A stretch of DNA of 64,000 bases from Pseudomonas oligotrophica (GCF_021726475.1 NZ_JAKJRU010000004.1:1-64000), one strand, 5' to 3'; positions 21,791-32,605 are shown, counted from the stretch's first letter. Translations and numbers: made by a program. Notes: a model not told the origin generated them from the sequence alone.

Positions 21791-22780
21791 ATGAAACTGA
21801 AAAACACCTTGGGCGTTGTCATTGGTTCCGTCGTCGCAGCCACTTCCTTCGGCGCATTCGCCCAGGGGCAGGGCGCGGTCGAACTGGAAGGCTTCGGCAA
21901 GCACTATTTCTCCGACAGCTCGCGCGGCTTCGAAGATGAAGGCGAACTGTACGGCGCCGGCGCCAGCTACTTCCTGACCGACGACGTCTCTCTCGGCCTG
22001 TCGTATGGCGAATACCACGACGTCACCTCGGACGATCCGGTCAACGGCAGCCACAAGGACATCAAGGGCAGCCTGACCTCCCTCGACGCGGCCTATCACT
22101 TCGGCCAGCCCGGCGTCGGCCTGCGTCCCTACGTTTCCGCCGGCCTCGCCCACCAGAGCATCGGCCAGGCTGCGCGCAGCGGTCGTGACCACAGCACCTT
22201 CGCCAACATCGGTGCGGGCCTGAAGTACTACTTCACCGAGAACCTGTTCGCCAAGGCGAGCGTCGACGGCATGCACAACATCGACGCCGGCGAGAGCGAG
22301 TGGATGGCCGGTGTAGGTGTCGGTGTCAACTTCGGTGGCGGTGCCCGCCAACAGGTCGCGGCCGTCGAGCCGACCCCGGAGCCGGCCCCGGCCCCGATCG
22401 TCGACAATGAGCCGGAGCCGGCTCCGGAAGTCGTGCGTGTCGAGCTGGACGTCAAGTTTGACTTCGACAAGTCCCGTGTCCGCGAGGAAAGCTACGCCGA
22501 CATCAAGAACCTGGCTGACTTCATGCAGCAGTATCCGCAGACCAGCACCACCGTCGAAGGTCACACCGACTCGGTGGGTACCGACCAGTACAACCAGCGT
22601 CTGTCCGAGCGTCGCGCCCAGGCCGTCCGTGAAGTGCTGGTCAACCAGTACGGCGTCGAAGGCAATCGCGTGGACTCGGTTGGCTACGGTGAGAGCCGTC
22701 CGGTCGCCGACAATGCCACCGAGCAGGGTCGTCAGATCAACCGTCGCGTAGAAGCCGAAGTAGAAGCTCAGGTCCAGTAA
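21791..22780 (+). CDS. oprF: outer membrane porin F
   Basis: OprF is the major porin and a structural link between outer membrane and peptidoglycan. The 329-residue protein has a signal peptide (residues 1-25, cleavage after AFA), an N-terminal eight-strand beta-barrel to about residue 175, a Pro/Glu-rich linker (PTPEPAPAPIV) and a C-terminal OmpA peptidoglycan-binding domain with VEGHTDSVGTDQYNQRLSERR. It has no cysteine, unlike P. aeruginosa OprF, which carries four in the linker region. It lies 98 bases after sigX, its expected regulator, and is followed by two hairpins. Confidence 0.95.
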   Translation: MKLKNTLGVVIGSVVAATSFGAFAQGQGAVELEGFGKHYFSDSSRGFEDEGELYGAGASYFLTDDVSLGLSYGEYHDVTSDDPVNGSHKDIKGSLTSLDAAYHFGQPGVGLRPYVSAGLAHQSIGQAARSGRDHSTFANIGAGLKYYFTENLFAKASVDGMHNIDAGESEWMAGVGVGVNFGGGARQQVAAVEPTPEPAPAPIVDNEPEPAPEVVRVELDVKFDFDKSRVREESYADIKNLADFMQQYPQTSTTVEGHTDSVGTDQYNQRLSERRAQAVREVLVNQYGVEGNRVDSVGYGESRPVADNATEQGRQINRRVEAEVEAQVQ

Positions 22781-22796
22781 GACCTGCCGCTGTTTC

Positions 22797-22823
22797 GATG
22801 ACCCGGCCTTGCGCCGGGTCATC
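22797..22823 (+). terminator. hairpin after oprF (first)
   Basis: GATGACCCGGC and GCCGGGTCATC form a perfect 11-base stem with a 5-base loop. It has no T tract, so it may protect the oprF mRNA 3' end rather than terminate transcription. Confidence 0.55.
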
Positions 22824-22835
22824 GAGAGCACAGAG

Positions 22836-22866
22836 CGCCCGTGTCCCAGGACACGGGCGTTTTCGT
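22836..22866 (+). terminator. oprF rho-independent terminator
   Basis: CGCCCGTGTCC and GGACACGGGCG form a perfect 11-base stem followed by TTTTCGTTT. Confidence 0.88.
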
Positions 22867-22910
22867 TTCTGCGGCCGGGAGCTGGGTCGCCCGGTGCCGA
22901 TGCTCGGAAA

Positions 22911-22946
22911 ACAAAACGCCCCGCACAGGGTTGCCTGTGCGGGGCG
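22911..22946 (-). terminator. acnB terminator
   Basis: On the minus strand a 13-base perfect stem (CGCCCCGCACAGG with its complement) around a 4-base loop is followed by TTTTGTTTT. It is 48 bases beyond the acnB stop. Confidence 0.88.
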
Positions 22947-22993
22947 CCAGAGAGCCAGGAATCGCCCCGCCGAAGCGGGGCGAACCTGTCGGC

Positions 22994-25603
22994 TCAGACC
23001 TCTACGACCGCGATCTTGGCCTTCTCCGCGGCTTCGCGGAACTCGGCGATCTGGTCGAAGGACAGGTAGCGGTAGATATCGGCAGCCATGCTGTCGATGT
23101 TCTTCGCGTACTCCATGTACTCCTCGACGGTCGGCAGCTTGCCAAGGATGGAAGCCACGGCAGCCAGCTCGGCCGAAGCCAGGTAGACGTTGGTCGCGTC
23201 GCCCAGGCGGTTCGGGAAGTTACGGGTCGAGGTCGAAACCACGGTCGAACCGGTCTGTACACGAGCCTGGTTACCCATGCACAGCGAGCAGCCCGGCATT
23301 TCCATGCGCGCGCCAGCCTTGCCGTAGATGCCGTAGTAGCCCTCCTCGGTCAGCTGGTGGGCGTCCATCTTGGTCGGCGGGGCCAGCCACAGGCGGGTCG
23401 GAATGCCGCCCTTGACCTTGTCCAGCAGCTTGCCGGCGGCGCGGAAGTGACCGATGTTGGTCATGCAGGAACCGATGAACACCTCGTCGATCTTGTCGCC
23501 GGCGACGGTGGACAGCAGGCGGGCGTCGTCCGGATCGTTCGGTGCGCAGAGCACCGGCTCCTTGACTTCGGCCAGGTCGATTTCGATGACCGCGGCGTAC
23601 TCGGCGTCCTTGTCGGCTTCCAGCAGTTGCGGGTTGGCCAGCCAGGCTTCCATCGCCTGGGCGCGACGCTCCAGGGTGCGGGCATCGCCGTAGCCTTCGC
23701 TGATCATCCAGCGCAGCAGGGTGATGTTGGACTTCAGGTACTCGGCGATCGACTCTTCCGGCAGCTTGATGGTGCAGCCGGCAGCCGAACGCTCGGCCGA
23801 GGCGTCGGACAGCTCGAACGCCTGCTCGACGGTCAGGTTGTTCAGGCCTTCGATCTCGAGGATGCGGCCGGAGAAGATGTTCTTCTTGCCCTTCTTCTCG
23901 ACGGTCAGCAGGCCAGCCTGGATGGCGTAGTAGGGGATGGCATGGACCAGGTCACGCAGGGTGATGCCCGGCTGCATTTCGCCCTTGAAGCGCACCAGTA
24001 CCGACTCCGGCATGTCCAGCGGCATGACGCCGGTGGCTGCGGCGAAGGCGACCAGGCCGGAACCGGCCGGGAAGGAGATGCCGATCGGGAAGCGGGTGTG
24101 CGAGTCGCCACCGGTACCGACGGTATCGGGCAGCAGCATGCGGTTCAGCCAGCTGTGGATGATGCCGTCGCCCGGACGCAGGGATACACCGCCGCGGGTC
24201 ATGATGAAGTCCGGCAGGGTGTGGTGGGTGTTGACGTCGATCGGCTTCGGATAGGCCGCGGTGTGGCAGAAGGACTGCATCACCAGGTCGGCGGAGAAGC
24301 CCAGGCAGGCCAGGTCCTTCAGCTCGTCGCGGGTCATCGGGCCGGTGGTGTCCTGGGAGCCGACGGTGGTCATCTTCGGCTCGCAGTAGGTGCCCGGGCG
24401 CACGCCCTGGCCTTCCGGCAGGCCGCAGGCGCGACCGACCATCTTCTGGGCGAGGGAGAAGCCCTTGCCGCTGTCGGCCGGAGCAACCGGCTTCTTGAAC
24501 AGGGTGGACGGCTCCAGGCCGAGTTCGGCACGGGCCTTCTCGGTCAGGCCGCGGCCGATGATCAGCGGGATGCGGCCGCCGGCGCGGACTTCGTCCAGCA
24601 GCACGTCGGTCTTCAGTGCGAAGGTGGTGACCAGCTCGTCGCTGTCATGACGGCGCACTTCGCCCTTGGTCGGGTATACGTCGATGACGTCGCCCATGCC
24701 CAGGTTGGTGCAGTCGAATTCGATCGGCAGGGCGCCGGCGTCTTCCATGGTGTTGTAGAAGATCGGGGCGATCTTGGTGCCGAAGCAGAAGCCACCGGCG
24801 CGCTTGTTCGGAACGAAGGGGATGTCGTCGCCGAAGAACCACAGCACCGAGTTGGTGGCGGACTTGCGCGAAGAACCGGTGCCGACCACGTCGCCGACAT
24901 AGGCAACCGGGAAGCCCTTGGCCTTGACGGCTTCGATCTGCTGCAGCGGGCCAACCACGCCCGGCTGCACCGGCTCGATGCCGTCGCGGGCCATCTTCAG
25001 CATGGCCAGGGCGTGCAGCGGGATGTCGGGGCGCGACCAGGCGTCCGGAGCGGGGGACAGGTCGTCGGTGTTGGTTTCGCCCGGAACCTTGAACACGGTC
25101 AGGGTGATCTTTTCCGGGACGGCCGGCTTGGCCAGGAACCACTCGCCTTCGGCCCAGGACTGCAGCACGGCCTTGGCGGCTTCGTTGCCGTTCTTGGCGC
25201 GCTCGGCGACGTCATGGAAGGCGTCGAACATTAGCAGGGTGTGCTTGAGCTGTTCGGCGGCAGTGCCGGCCAGCTCGGCGTTGTCCAGCAGCTCGACCAG
25301 GGTGGCGATATTGTAGCCGCCCTGCATGGTGCCCAGCAGCTCGACGGCGCGGGCCTTGCTGATCAGCGGAGAGGTGGCTTCGCCCTTGGCGATGGCGGTC
25401 AGGAAGCCGGCCTTGACGTAGGCGGCTTCGTCAACACCCGCGGGGACGCGGTTGGTGATCAGGTCGACCAGAAATTCTTCTTCGCCTGCCGGCGGGTTCT
25501 TCAGCAGCTCGACCAGGCCGGCGGTCTGCTCGGCATTCAGCGGCTGGGGCACGACGCCCTGGGCGGCACGCTCTTCTACGTGTTTGCGATAGGCTTCAAG
25601 CAC
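22994..25603 (-). CDS. acnB: aconitate hydratase B (also 2-methylisocitrate dehydratase)
   Basis: AcnB interconverts citrate and isocitrate in the TCA cycle and can hydrate 2-methylaconitate to 2-methylisocitrate, completing the methylcitrate cycle encoded at 8-15 kb. The 869-residue product has the N-terminal HEAT-like AcnB domain, the swivel domain ([20 protein letters not shown]) and cluster cysteines in the region [12 protein letters not shown] and CSLCMGNQ. The GTG at 25603 is preferred to the ATG pair 18 bases upstream because it gives an LEAYRKHV N-terminus like E. coli AcnB and has GAGGG eight bases before it. The upstream ATG remains possible. Confidence 0.92.
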   Translation of the reverse strand: MLEAYRKHVEERAAQGVVPQPLNAEQTAGLVELLKNPPAGEEEFLVDLITNRVPAGVDEAAYVKAGFLTAIAKGEATSPLISKARAVELLGTMQGGYNIATLVELLDNAELAGTAAEQLKHTLLMFDAFHDVAERAKNGNEAAKAVLQSWAEGEWFLAKPAVPEKITLTVFKVPGETNTDDLSPAPDAWSRPDIPLHALAMLKMARDGIEPVQPGVVGPLQQIEAVKAKGFPVAYVGDVVGTGSSRKSATNSVLWFFGDDIPFVPNKRAGGFCFGTKIAPIFYNTMEDAGALPIEFDCTNLGMGDVIDVYPTKGEVRRHDSDELVTTFALKTDVLLDEVRAGGRIPLIIGRGLTEKARAELGLEPSTLFKKPVAPADSGKGFSLAQKMVGRACGLPEGQGVRPGTYCEPKMTTVGSQDTTGPMTRDELKDLACLGFSADLVMQSFCHTAAYPKPIDVNTHHTLPDFIMTRGGVSLRPGDGIIHSWLNRMLLPDTVGTGGDSHTRFPIGISFPAGSGLVAFAAATGVMPLDMPESVLVRFKGEMQPGITLRDLVHAIPYYAIQAGLLTVEKKGKKNIFSGRILEIEGLNNLTVEQAFELSDASAERSAAGCTIKLPEESIAEYLKSNITLLRWMISEGYGDARTLERRAQAMEAWLANPQLLEADKDAEYAAVIEIDLAEVKEPVLCAPNDPDDARLLSTVAGDKIDEVFIGSCMTNIGHFRAAGKLLDKVKGGIPTRLWLAPPTKMDAHQLTEEGYYGIYGKAGARMEMPGCSLCMGNQARVQTGSTVVSTSTRNFPNRLGDATNVYLASAELAAVASILGKLPTVEEYMEYAKNIDSMAADIYRYLSFDQIAEFREAAEKAKIAVVEV

Positions 25604-26005
25604 AGTTTTTACCCTCATCATTGGTCCCTTGGGTGTCTCGGGACGCGCATCCGGAAGCTGTTTTCAAAGTTTTACGTGCTTGGCCGGGCCGGACGGCAGG
25701 AGGGGGTCTGCGTATCCGGCTCAGCGAGGCAAGAACTGTGCTCGTGACGCTTTGAAAACAGCTTCTTGTGGACTATGGCGCCTAAAACGGCGGAGCGATT
25801 CTAAAGGAATGGGCCGGCAAAGTTAAGTCGAGGCCCGGGCGGCCCCAGGCCTGGCAGTGCGGGTCGCGGCAGCGGTCGCACGGTCGCGGGCCGCTGCTGG
25901 CGCGGAGTCGCGGCGATTGCCAAGTACCGGCGGCAGGCCGCGGGAGGTGACCTCGGTAGGACAAAAGTCTAAGATGCGCGGCCGGTTTCCCGCCTGTTTG
26001 CCTCC
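25604..26005. other. intergenic region upstream of acnB and the DUF1289 gene
   Basis: About 400 bases between divergent genes. It contains a perfect 16-base inverted repeat (25654-25669 and 25750-25765, listed separately) and presumably the promoters of both genes. No open frame with coding character, RNA gene or remnant was recognised. Confidence 0.5.
25654..25765. repeat. perfect 16-base inverted repeat with 80-base spacer upstream of acnB
   Basis: The left arm GAAGCTGTTTTCAAAG (25654-25669) is exactly complementary to the right arm CTTTGAAAACAGCTTC (25750-25765). The arms are AT-rich compared with the surrounding DNA. The element begins about 50 bases upstream of the acnB start. It could be a pair of regulator sites, a long RNA hairpin, or the ends of a very small element. 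Confidence 0.8.
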
Positions 26006-26482
26006 ATGTCCGATCAGCGAATCAAAACCCCTTGCGTCGGCCTCTGCTCGACCGTCTACGGCGATCTGGTCTGCCGCGGCTGCAAGCGGTTCCATCACGA
26101 AGTGGTGAACTGGAACGCCTATTCGGCCGAAGAGAAGCGGGCGGTCTGGTTGCGTCTCGAGGTGCTGCTCGCCCAGGTGGTCGCGGCCAAGCTGGAGGTG
26201 TTCGACGAACAATTGCTGCGCAGCCAGCTCGAAGCCCGGCAGATCCGCTTCGTCGCCGAGCAGTCGGTGTACTGCTGGGCCTACCAGTTGATTGCCCGAG
26301 GTGCGCGGCTGATCCAGCAGCTCGAGGCCTATGGGATCGGCTTGTTGCCGGAGTTCCGCGACTGGCCGCTGCCGCAGCTGCGCGATGCGATCGATCGGGA
26401 GTTCTTCCTGCTGTCCGAGGCACACTACGAGCGCTACATCGCGCCGCGTTTTCTGCTCGAGGGGACCGATATTCGCGTCTGA
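26006..26482 (+). CDS. DUF1289-domain protein
   Basis: A 158-residue cytoplasmic protein. The N-terminus IKTPCVGLCSTVYGDLVCRG with the following CKRF gives four cysteines (C-x3-C-x8-C-x2-C), the DUF1289 metal- or Fe-S-binding motif. Two-thirds of the protein beyond it (from about residue 50) is a helical extension with no recognised domain. A homologue lies next to acnB in P. aeruginosa from memory. The function is unknown. Confidence 0.8.
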   Translation: MSDQRIKTPCVGLCSTVYGDLVCRGCKRFHHEVVNWNAYSAEEKRAVWLRLEVLLAQVVAAKLEVFDEQLLRSQLEARQIRFVAEQSVYCWAYQLIARGARLIQQLEAYGIGLLPEFRDWPLPQLRDAIDREFFLLSEAHYERYIAPRFLLEGTDIRV

Positions 26483-26488
26483 GCGGGA

Positions 26489-26509
26489 GCGCCCGGCGCG
26501 GCCGGGCGC
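26489..26509. terminator. hairpin between the DUF1289 gene and the usp gene
   Basis: GCGCCCGGC and GCCGGGCGC form a perfect 9-base stem with a 3-base loop between convergent genes. There is no T tract, so it is a weak or rho-assisted terminator. Confidence 0.5.
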
Positions 26510-26516
26510 ATTCGCC

Positions 26517-27377
26517 TCAGTGCCTGACCAGTTCTTCCAAGTGGTCGATGATGTCATCGGGCTTGAGCACCAGCACGTCGCTTTCCAGGGCGTCCAGCAC
26601 CACTTCGGCGGTATTGCCCATCAATGCGCCGGAGAAACCCGTTCGAGCGACGGTGCCGATGATGGTCACCACGGCCTTGAGCTGCTGGCCGACGCGGGGG
26701 ATCAGCGCGTCGGCCGGGCCTTCTTCGATGTGCAGGCGCTCGTCGGGGATGCCGAACTCGGCCTGGAAGCGCTTGCAAGCCTCGCGGTAGCGCGCCTCGA
26801 TGGTTTCCTTGAGCTGGAAGGCGGGGTCGGCGGCCGACAGCATTGGCGAGGGGTGGGCGCTCAGCACGTGCAGCGAGCCATCGGCCAGCTCGGCGATTTC
26901 GTAGCCATGGTTGACGATGGTTGCGTGCAGGGTGCGGTGTTCTTCGTCCGCGTTGCCGACATCCACGGCGGCGAGGATGTTCCCGCCGCGCCAGGGGGTG
27001 TCCGTCTTCACCATCAGCACGGGGCACGGGCAATAGCGCAGCAGCTTCCAGTCGTCCGGTGTCAGCAGGGCGCGCTTGAGCGGGTTGTCCGGGACGTGCT
27101 GCTTGATCACCAGGCCGCAGCCTTCGGCCTGTTGAACGGTGATGATGGTCTGGTGCAGCGAGTCATGCCAGGCCTGCTGGGTCGTCACGCTGTGGCCCTC
27201 GTCCTCGAGCTGGGCGCGCAGTGACTCGAGGTGGGCGCTGTGGTCGTGCTTGCCGTCGCAGACCAGCAGATGCAGGCGCGACTGGTTGACGCTGGCAATC
27301 AGATGCGCACGCTTCAATGCGAGCGATTGCGGCAGATGGGGATCGATTACCACGAGAATGCAGCGAATGGCTAGCAT
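26517..27377 (-). CDS. tandem-domain universal stress protein (UspE-like)
   Basis: A 286-residue cytoplasmic protein of two UspA domains: domain 1 about residues 1-140 (MLAIRCILVVIDP...) and domain 2 about 145-286 (GGNILAAVDVGNAD...), the latter with the ATP-binding-type GTVARTGFSGALMGNTAE glycine motif near residue 244. The architecture fits UspE, induced by stress or anaerobiosis. The ATG at 27377 is taken because the family starts at this point; the longer upstream frame adds no recognisable sequence. Confidence 0.87.
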   Translation of the reverse strand: MLAIRCILVVIDPHLPQSLALKRAHLIASVNQSRLHLLVCDGKHDHSAHLESLRAQLEDEGHSVTTQQAWHDSLHQTIITVQQAEGCGLVIKQHVPDNPLKRALLTPDDWKLLRYCPCPVLMVKTDTPWRGGNILAAVDVGNADEEHRTLHATIVNHGYEIAELADGSLHVLSAHPSPMLSAADPAFQLKETIEARYREACKRFQAEFGIPDERLHIEEGPADALIPRVGQQLKAVVTIIGTVARTGFSGALMGNTAEVVLDALESDVLVLKPDDIIDHLEELVRH

Positions 27378-27553
27378 GATCGGCTCCGTTTCCTTGTCCG
27401 TGCGGGTCACTATAGTCAATCGATCGGGCGTTCGGCTGATGCAGGTCAAGCGCGACTGGTCCGGTCGTGGCGCATTCGTATAATGCGCGCCACCAGCTCC
27501 GGCCGCGACAGTCCGCGGCTGCCAATTACGCCTATGAATACGACGGGTTCGCC

Positions 27554-28159
27554 ATGCTTTCTGATCTGAATGAATTCCTCGGTTGCGCCACGCCGGACGC
27601 CTGGGTCGAGGTAGCGCTGGCCAATCAGGAGATCATGCTGATCGACCATGGCAACTGCGAGAAGAAGGCCGCTGGCACCGCCTTCCAGCTGATGTTCCGC
27701 TATGTGGACAAGCCCGACCTGCAGAACAAGATGTCGCGCCTGGCGCGCGAGGAACTCCGGCATTTCGAGCAGGTGCTGGCGATCCTGCGCAAGCGCAACA
27801 TTGCGCTGCGCAACGTCAGTTCCTCACGCTATGCGGCGGGGCTGCGCGAGCTGGTACGCAACCACGAGCCCTTCCGGCTGACCGACACGCTGGTGATCGG
27901 CGCCTTCATCGAGGCGCGGTCATGCGAGCGCTTCGCCAAGCTGGTCCCGCACCTGGACGAGGAGCTGGGCAAGTTCTATCACGGCTTGCTCAAGTCCGAA
28001 GCCAGGCATTTCCAGGACTACCTCAAGCTGGCCTACCAGTATGGCGATGCGGCCGACGTCGACGCGACGGTCGCCAGGGTGCGCCAGCGTGAGCGTGAAC
28101 TGGTGGAGGGCGCCGACGGCGAGTTCCGCTTCCATAGCGGCGTCCCGCAGCTGGCATGA
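27554..28159 (+). CDS. miaE: tRNA 2-methylthio-N6-isopentenyladenosine-37 hydroxylase
   Basis: MiaE is a di-iron monooxygenase that hydroxylates ms2i6A37 in tRNAs reading codons starting with U. The 201-residue ferritin-like four-helix protein shows iron ligands in LIDHGNCEKKAAGTA, EELRHFEQV and IEARSCERF, with EARHFQDYL last. The ATG at 27554 begins the recognisable domain (MLSDLNEFLGC). Its reaction needs O2, so the enzyme can report oxygen status. Confidence 0.9.
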   Translation: MLSDLNEFLGCATPDAWVEVALANQEIMLIDHGNCEKKAAGTAFQLMFRYVDKPDLQNKMSRLAREELRHFEQVLAILRKRNIALRNVSSSRYAAGLRELVRNHEPFRLTDTLVIGAFIEARSCERFAKLVPHLDEELGKFYHGLLKSEARHFQDYLKLAYQYGDAADVDATVARVRQRERELVEGADGEFRFHSGVPQLA

Positions 28160-28160
28160 G

Positions 28161-28883
28161 CTACTGCAGCGGGAAGGGGGCCTGGCGCAGGCCGTTCTCG
28201 TCGGCTTCCAGCGCCCAGCCCTGACTGTCCCAGTCGCCCAGGACGATGCGTCGGGCCGGTCGGCCATCGATCTGCAATGCATGCACTGCCGGGCGGTGGG
28301 TGTGGCCATGGATCAGGGTGCTGACACCGTGCGTGCGCATCAGGCGCAGGACTTCTTCGGGCGTCACGTCGACGATGTCGTCGGCTTTCAAGCGTGTCTG
28401 CGTGCGGCTTTCGCTGCGCAGTTTGCGCGCCAGTTTCCGGCGGCTGGCCAGCGGCAGGTTGCGTAGCAGGAACAGGCTGACTGGATTGCGCAGCCAGCGG
28501 CGCATGCGCATGTAGGCTTCGTCACGGGTGCAGAGCAGGTCGCCATGGCTGAGCAGGACCGGCTCGCCGGCGAGCGTGACGAGGCAGGGGTCGGCCAGCA
28601 ACGCGCAGCGTGCCAGGCGGCAGAAACCCTTGCCTAGCAGGAAGTCCCGGTTGCCGTGCATCAGGTAGACCCGCGTGCCGGTCTCGGCCAGTCGGGCCAG
28701 GGCGGTGGCGATCGAATGCTGGAAGGGCGTCATGCCGTCATCGCCGATCCAGACTTCGAAGAAGTCCCCGAGTATGTAGAGCGCCTCGGCGTGCCGTGCG
28801 CGCTCATCGAGGAAACGCAGAAACGCCCGGCTGATGTCCGGGCGTTCTTCTTGCAGGTGCAGATCGGAGATGAACAGGATCAC
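28161..28883 (-). CDS. lpxH: UDP-2,3-diacylglucosamine diphosphatase
   Basis: LpxH hydrolyses UDP-2,3-diacylglucosamine to lipid X in lipid A synthesis at the inner membrane. The 240-residue calcineurin-type phosphatase shows the metal ligands in order: [28 protein letters not shown] and HGHTHRP. The start overlaps the ppiB stop by four bases (ATGA), so the two genes are translationally coupled. Confidence 0.95.
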   Translation of the reverse strand: MILFISDLHLQEERPDISRAFLRFLDERARHAEALYILGDFFEVWIGDDGMTPFQHSIATALARLAETGTRVYLMHGNRDFLLGKGFCRLARCALLADPCLVTLAGEPVLLSHGDLLCTRDEAYMRMRRWLRNPVSLFLLRNLPLASRRKLARKLRSESRTQTRLKADDIVDVTPEEVLRLMRTHGVSTLIHGHTHRPAVHALQIDGRPARRIVLGDWDSQGWALEADENGLRQAPFPLQ

Positions 28884-29374
28884 TCGATGATCTCGGCCTT
28901 CTCGATCACCACGTCATCGACCGGTACGTCCTGGTGGCCGGACTTCATGGTGGTGGGGACGTTCTTGATCTTCTCCACCACGTCCATGCCCTCGACGACT
29001 TCGCCGAACACCGCGTAGCCCCAGCCCTGCACGGTCGGTGCACTGTGGTCGAGGAAGTCGTTGTCCTTCACGTTGATGAAGAACTGCGCGGAGGCCGAAT
29101 GCGGCTCCATGGTGCGGGCCATGGCGATGGTGCCGGCCTTGTTGGAAAGACCGTTGTTGGCCTCGTTCTTGATCGGCTTGCGGGTCGCCTTCTGCTTCAT
29201 GCCCGCTTCGAAGCCGCCGCCCTGGATCATGAAGTTGCTGATCACGCGGTGGAAGACGGTGCCATCGTAGTGGCCGCTCTTGACGTACTCCTTGAAGTTG
29301 GCCGTGGTTTCCGGCGCCTTGTCTTCGAAGAGCTTGATGATGATGTCGCCGAAGTTGGTCTGCAGTTTGATCAT
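28880..29374 (-). CDS. ppiB: cytoplasmic peptidyl-prolyl isomerase (cyclophilin B)
   Basis: A 164-residue cyclophilin without a signal peptide, so cytoplasmic. The active-site core is [18 protein letters not shown] with the FHR arginine and phenylalanine, followed by [10 protein letters not shown]. It is upstream of and coupled to lpxH, and divergent from glnS. Confidence 0.94.
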   Translation of the reverse strand: MIKLQTNFGDIIIKLFEDKAPETTANFKEYVKSGHYDGTVFHRVISNFMIQGGGFEAGMKQKATRKPIKNEANNGLSNKAGTIAMARTMEPHSASAQFFINVKDNDFLDHSAPTVQGWGYAVFGEVVEGMDVVEKIKNVPTTMKSGHQDVPVDDVVIEKAEIIE

Positions 29375-29533
29375 GGGAAGTTTCCGTAGTCGGTGGTCGC
29401 AAGGCGGGTGAACGGCAGAGGCGTTAGCCAGGCGCGGCGCATTGCTCTGTCAGGGGGTTGACGGGTCCGTTATGATAAGCCCTTTGTTTTGGCCGGCCTA
29501 CCCTGAGCCGCATCGCAGACATTCAAGGACACC

Positions 29534-31204
29534 ATGAGCAAGCCTACCGTCGAAAAAGCCGCCAACTTCCTGCGCCCGATCGTCCAGGCCGATCTGGACA
29601 GCGGCAAGCACACCAAGATCATCACCCGCTTCCCGCCGGAGCCCAATGGCTACCTGCACATCGGACACGCCAAGTCGATCTGCCTGAACTTCGGCCTGGC
29701 CGAGGAGTTCGGTGGTGAGTGCAACCTGCGCTTCGACGACACCAACCCGGCCAAGGAAGACCAGGAATACATCGACGCCATCAAGGCCGACGTCGAATGG
29801 CTGGGCTTCTCGTGGGCTGGCGAAGAGCGCTATGCCTCCGATTATTTCGACCAGTTGCATGAATGGGCCGTCCACCTGATCAAGACCGGCAAGGCCTTCG
29901 TCTGCGACCTCAATGCCGAGCAGATGCGCGCCTACCGCGGCAGCCTGACCGAGCCGGGCAAGAACAGCCCGTTCCGCGAGCGCAGCGTCGAGGAGAATCT
30001 CGATCTGTTCGCCCGCATGAAGGCCGGCGAGTTCCCGGATGGCGCCCGTTCGCTGCGCGCCAAGATCGACATGGCCTCGCCGAACATCAACCTGCGCGAC
30101 CCGATTCTCTACCGCATCCGCCATGCCCATCACCACCAGACCGGCGACAAGTGGTGCATCTACCCGAGCTATGACTTCACCCACGGCCAGTCCGACGCCA
30201 TCGAAGGCATCACCCACTCGATCTGCACCCTGGAGTTCGAGGACCATCGCCCGCTCTACGAGTGGTTCCTCGCCAACCTGCCGGTGCCGACGCAGCCGCG
30301 CCAGTACGAATTCGCGCGGCTGAACCTGAACTACACCATCACCAGCAAGCGCAAGCTCAAGCAGCTGGTCGATGAGAAGCACGTATCCGGCTGGGACGAC
30401 CCGCGTATGTCGACCCTCTCCGGATACCGTCGCCGCGGCTACACCCCGGCGTCGATCCGCGCCTTCTGCGACATGATCGGCGTCAACCGCGCCGGCGGCC
30501 TGGTCGACATCGGCATGCTGGAGTTCGCCATCCGCGAGGACCTGGACGCCAACGCCGCGCGCGCCATGTGCGTGCTCAAGCCGCTGAAGGTGGTGATCAC
30601 CAACTACCCGCAAGGCCAGGTCGAGAACCTCGAGCTGCCGCGCCATCCCAAGCAGGACATGGGCGTGCGCGTGCTGCCGTTCTCCCGCGAGATCTACATC
30701 GACGCCAGCGACTTCGAGGAAGTCCCGCCGGCCGGCTACAAGCGCCTGATCCCCGGCGGCGAAGTGCGCCTGCGCGGCAGCTACGTGATCCGCGCCGACG
30801 AGGCCGTGAAGGACGAGCAGGGCAATATCGTCGAACTGCGTTGCAGCTACGACGAGAACACCCTGGGCAAGAACCCGGAAGGCCGCAAGGTCAAGGGCGT
30901 GATCCACTGGGTGCCGGCCGCCGAGAGCGTCGAGTGCGAAGTGCGCCTGTACGACCGCCTGTTCAAGTCCGCCAACCCGGAGAAGACCGACGAGGAGGGT
31001 GGCAGCTTCCTCGACAACATCAACCCGGAATCGCTGGTGGTGCTCAAGGGTTGCCGCGCCGAGCCGTCGCTGGCCAATGCCGCGCCGGAAGAGCGCTTCC
31101 AGTTCGAGCGCGAGGGCTACTTCTGCGCCGACCTGAAGGATTCGCAGCCGGGCGCCCCGGTGTTCAACCGCACCGTCACCCTGCGCGATTCCTGGGGAGC
31201 CTGA
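29534..31204 (+). CDS. glnS: glutaminyl-tRNA synthetase
   Basis: A class I synthetase of 556 residues that charges tRNA-Gln directly. The HIGH-type motif is in [15 protein letters not shown] (about residues 34-48) and the KMSKS counterpart is in [11 protein letters not shown] near residue 270. The C-terminal anticodon-binding beta-barrels complete the usual length. It is followed three bases later by cysS and is therefore cotranscribed with it. Confidence 0.97.
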   Translation: MSKPTVEKAANFLRPIVQADLDSGKHTKIITRFPPEPNGYLHIGHAKSICLNFGLAEEFGGECNLRFDDTNPAKEDQEYIDAIKADVEWLGFSWAGEERYASDYFDQLHEWAVHLIKTGKAFVCDLNAEQMRAYRGSLTEPGKNSPFRERSVEENLDLFARMKAGEFPDGARSLRAKIDMASPNINLRDPILYRIRHAHHHQTGDKWCIYPSYDFTHGQSDAIEGITHSICTLEFEDHRPLYEWFLANLPVPTQPRQYEFARLNLNYTITSKRKLKQLVDEKHVSGWDDPRMSTLSGYRRRGYTPASIRAFCDMIGVNRAGGLVDIGMLEFAIREDLDANAARAMCVLKPLKVVITNYPQGQVENLELPRHPKQDMGVRVLPFSREIYIDASDFEEVPPAGYKRLIPGGEVRLRGSYVIRADEAVKDEQGNIVELRCSYDENTLGKNPEGRKVKGVIHWVPAAESVECEVRLYDRLFKSANPEKTDEEGGSFLDNINPESLVVLKGCRAEPSLANAAPEERFQFEREGYFCADLKDSQPGAPVFNRTVTLRDSWGA

Positions 31205-31207
31205 GCC

Positions 31208-32593
31208 ATGGCGCTGTCGATCTACAACACCCTGAGCAAGAGCAAGGACGTCTTCACACCCCTGGTCGACAACCAGGTGCGCATGTACGTGTGCGGCATG
31301 ACCGTCTACGACTTCTGCCACATCGGCCACGCGCGGGTGATGGTGGCGTTCGACGTGGTCGCCCGCTGGCTGCGCCATCGCGGCTATGAGCTGACCTACG
31401 TGCGCAACATCACCGACATCGACGACAAGATCATCAAGCGCGCCAACGAGAACGGCGAATCGTTCCAGGATCTGGTCGCGCGCATGATCAAAGCGATGCA
31501 CGAGGATGAGGCGCGCCTCAACGTGCTGCGCCCGGACCTCGAGCCGCGCGCCACCGACCACATCGCCGGCATGCACGCGATGATCCAGACCCTGATCGAC
31601 AAGGGCTTCGCCTATGCCCCGGGCAACGGCGACGTCTACTACCGGGTCGGCAAGTTCGAGGGCTACGGCAAGCTCTCAAGGCGCAAGATCGAGGACCTGA
31701 AGATCGGCGCGCGCATCGAGGTCGACGAGGCCAAGGAAGATCCGCTCGACTTCGTGCTGTGGAAGGGCGCCAAGCCGGGCGAGCCGAGCTGGGAGTCGCC
31801 CTGGGGCGCCGGGCGTCCGGGCTGGCACATCGAGTGCTCGGTGATGTCCACCTGCTGCCTGGGCGAGACCTTCGACATCCACGGCGGCGGTCCGGACCTG
31901 GTGTTCCCGCACCACGAGAACGAGATCGCGCAGAGCGAGGCGGCCACCGGCAAGCTGTACGCCAACGCCTGGATGCACGCCGGCGCGGTGCGCGTCGACG
32001 GCGAGAAGATGTCCAAATCGCTGGGCAACTTCTTCACCATCCGCGAGGTGCTGGAGAAGTACCACCCCGAGGTGGTGCGCTACCTCTTGGTGTCCAGCCA
32101 CTACCGCAGCCCGATCAACTACTCCGAGGACAGCCTGCGCGAGGCCAAGGGCGCGCTGGAGCGCTTCTACAACGGCCTCAAGGGCCTGCCGGACGCTCAG
32201 CCTGCCGGCGGCGACGAGTTCGTCACGCGCTTCGGCGCGGCGATGGACGACGACTTCAACTCGCCGGAAGCCTGCGCGGTGCTGTTCGAGATGATCCGCG
32301 AGGTCAACCGCCTGCGCGAGAGCGACCTGAACGCTGCCGCCGCGCTGGCCGCGCGCCTCAAGGAACTGGCCGGCGTGCTCGGCGTGCTGCAGCTCGAGCC
32401 GGACGCCTTCCTGCAGGCCGGCGCCGCGGGCAAGGTCGACGCCGCCGCGGTCGAGGCGCTGATCGCCGCGCGCCTCGCCGCACGCGCCGAGAAGAACTGG
32501 GCCGAGTCCGACCGCATCCGCGACCAGCTCACCGCCATGGGCGTGGTGCTGGAGGACGGCAAGGGCGGCACCAGCTGGCGCCTGGCCGACTGA
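31208..32593 (+). CDS. cysS: cysteinyl-tRNA synthetase
   Basis: A 461-residue class I synthetase. It has zinc-binding Cys28 (YVCGMTVYD), HIGH (CHIGHARV), the second zinc residues in HIECSVMS and HHENE, and KMSKS in [10 protein letters not shown]. The anticodon-binding helical domain is C-terminal. It is downstream of glnS and ends at a strong terminator shared with the convergent folD. Confidence 0.97.
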   Translation: MALSIYNTLSKSKDVFTPLVDNQVRMYVCGMTVYDFCHIGHARVMVAFDVVARWLRHRGYELTYVRNITDIDDKIIKRANENGESFQDLVARMIKAMHEDEARLNVLRPDLEPRATDHIAGMHAMIQTLIDKGFAYAPGNGDVYYRVGKFEGYGKLSRRKIEDLKIGARIEVDEAKEDPLDFVLWKGAKPGEPSWESPWGAGRPGWHIECSVMSTCCLGETFDIHGGGPDLVFPHHENEIAQSEAATGKLYANAWMHAGAVRVDGEKMSKSLGNFFTIREVLEKYHPEVVRYLLVSSHYRSPINYSEDSLREAKGALERFYNGLKGLPDAQPAGGDEFVTRFGAAMDDDFNSPEACAVLFEMIREVNRLRESDLNAAAALAARLKELAGVLGVLQLEPDAFLQAGAAGKVDAAAVEALIAARLAARAEKNWAESDRIRDQLTAMGVVLEDGKGGTSWRLAD

Positions 32594-32605
32594 GCAAGCG
32601 CTGAA

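Noticed and set aside
29498-31576. 692-codon minus-strand frame opposite glnS
   Set aside because: An antisense frame produced by high-GC codon bias; glnS on the plus strand has both synthetase signatures and normal length.
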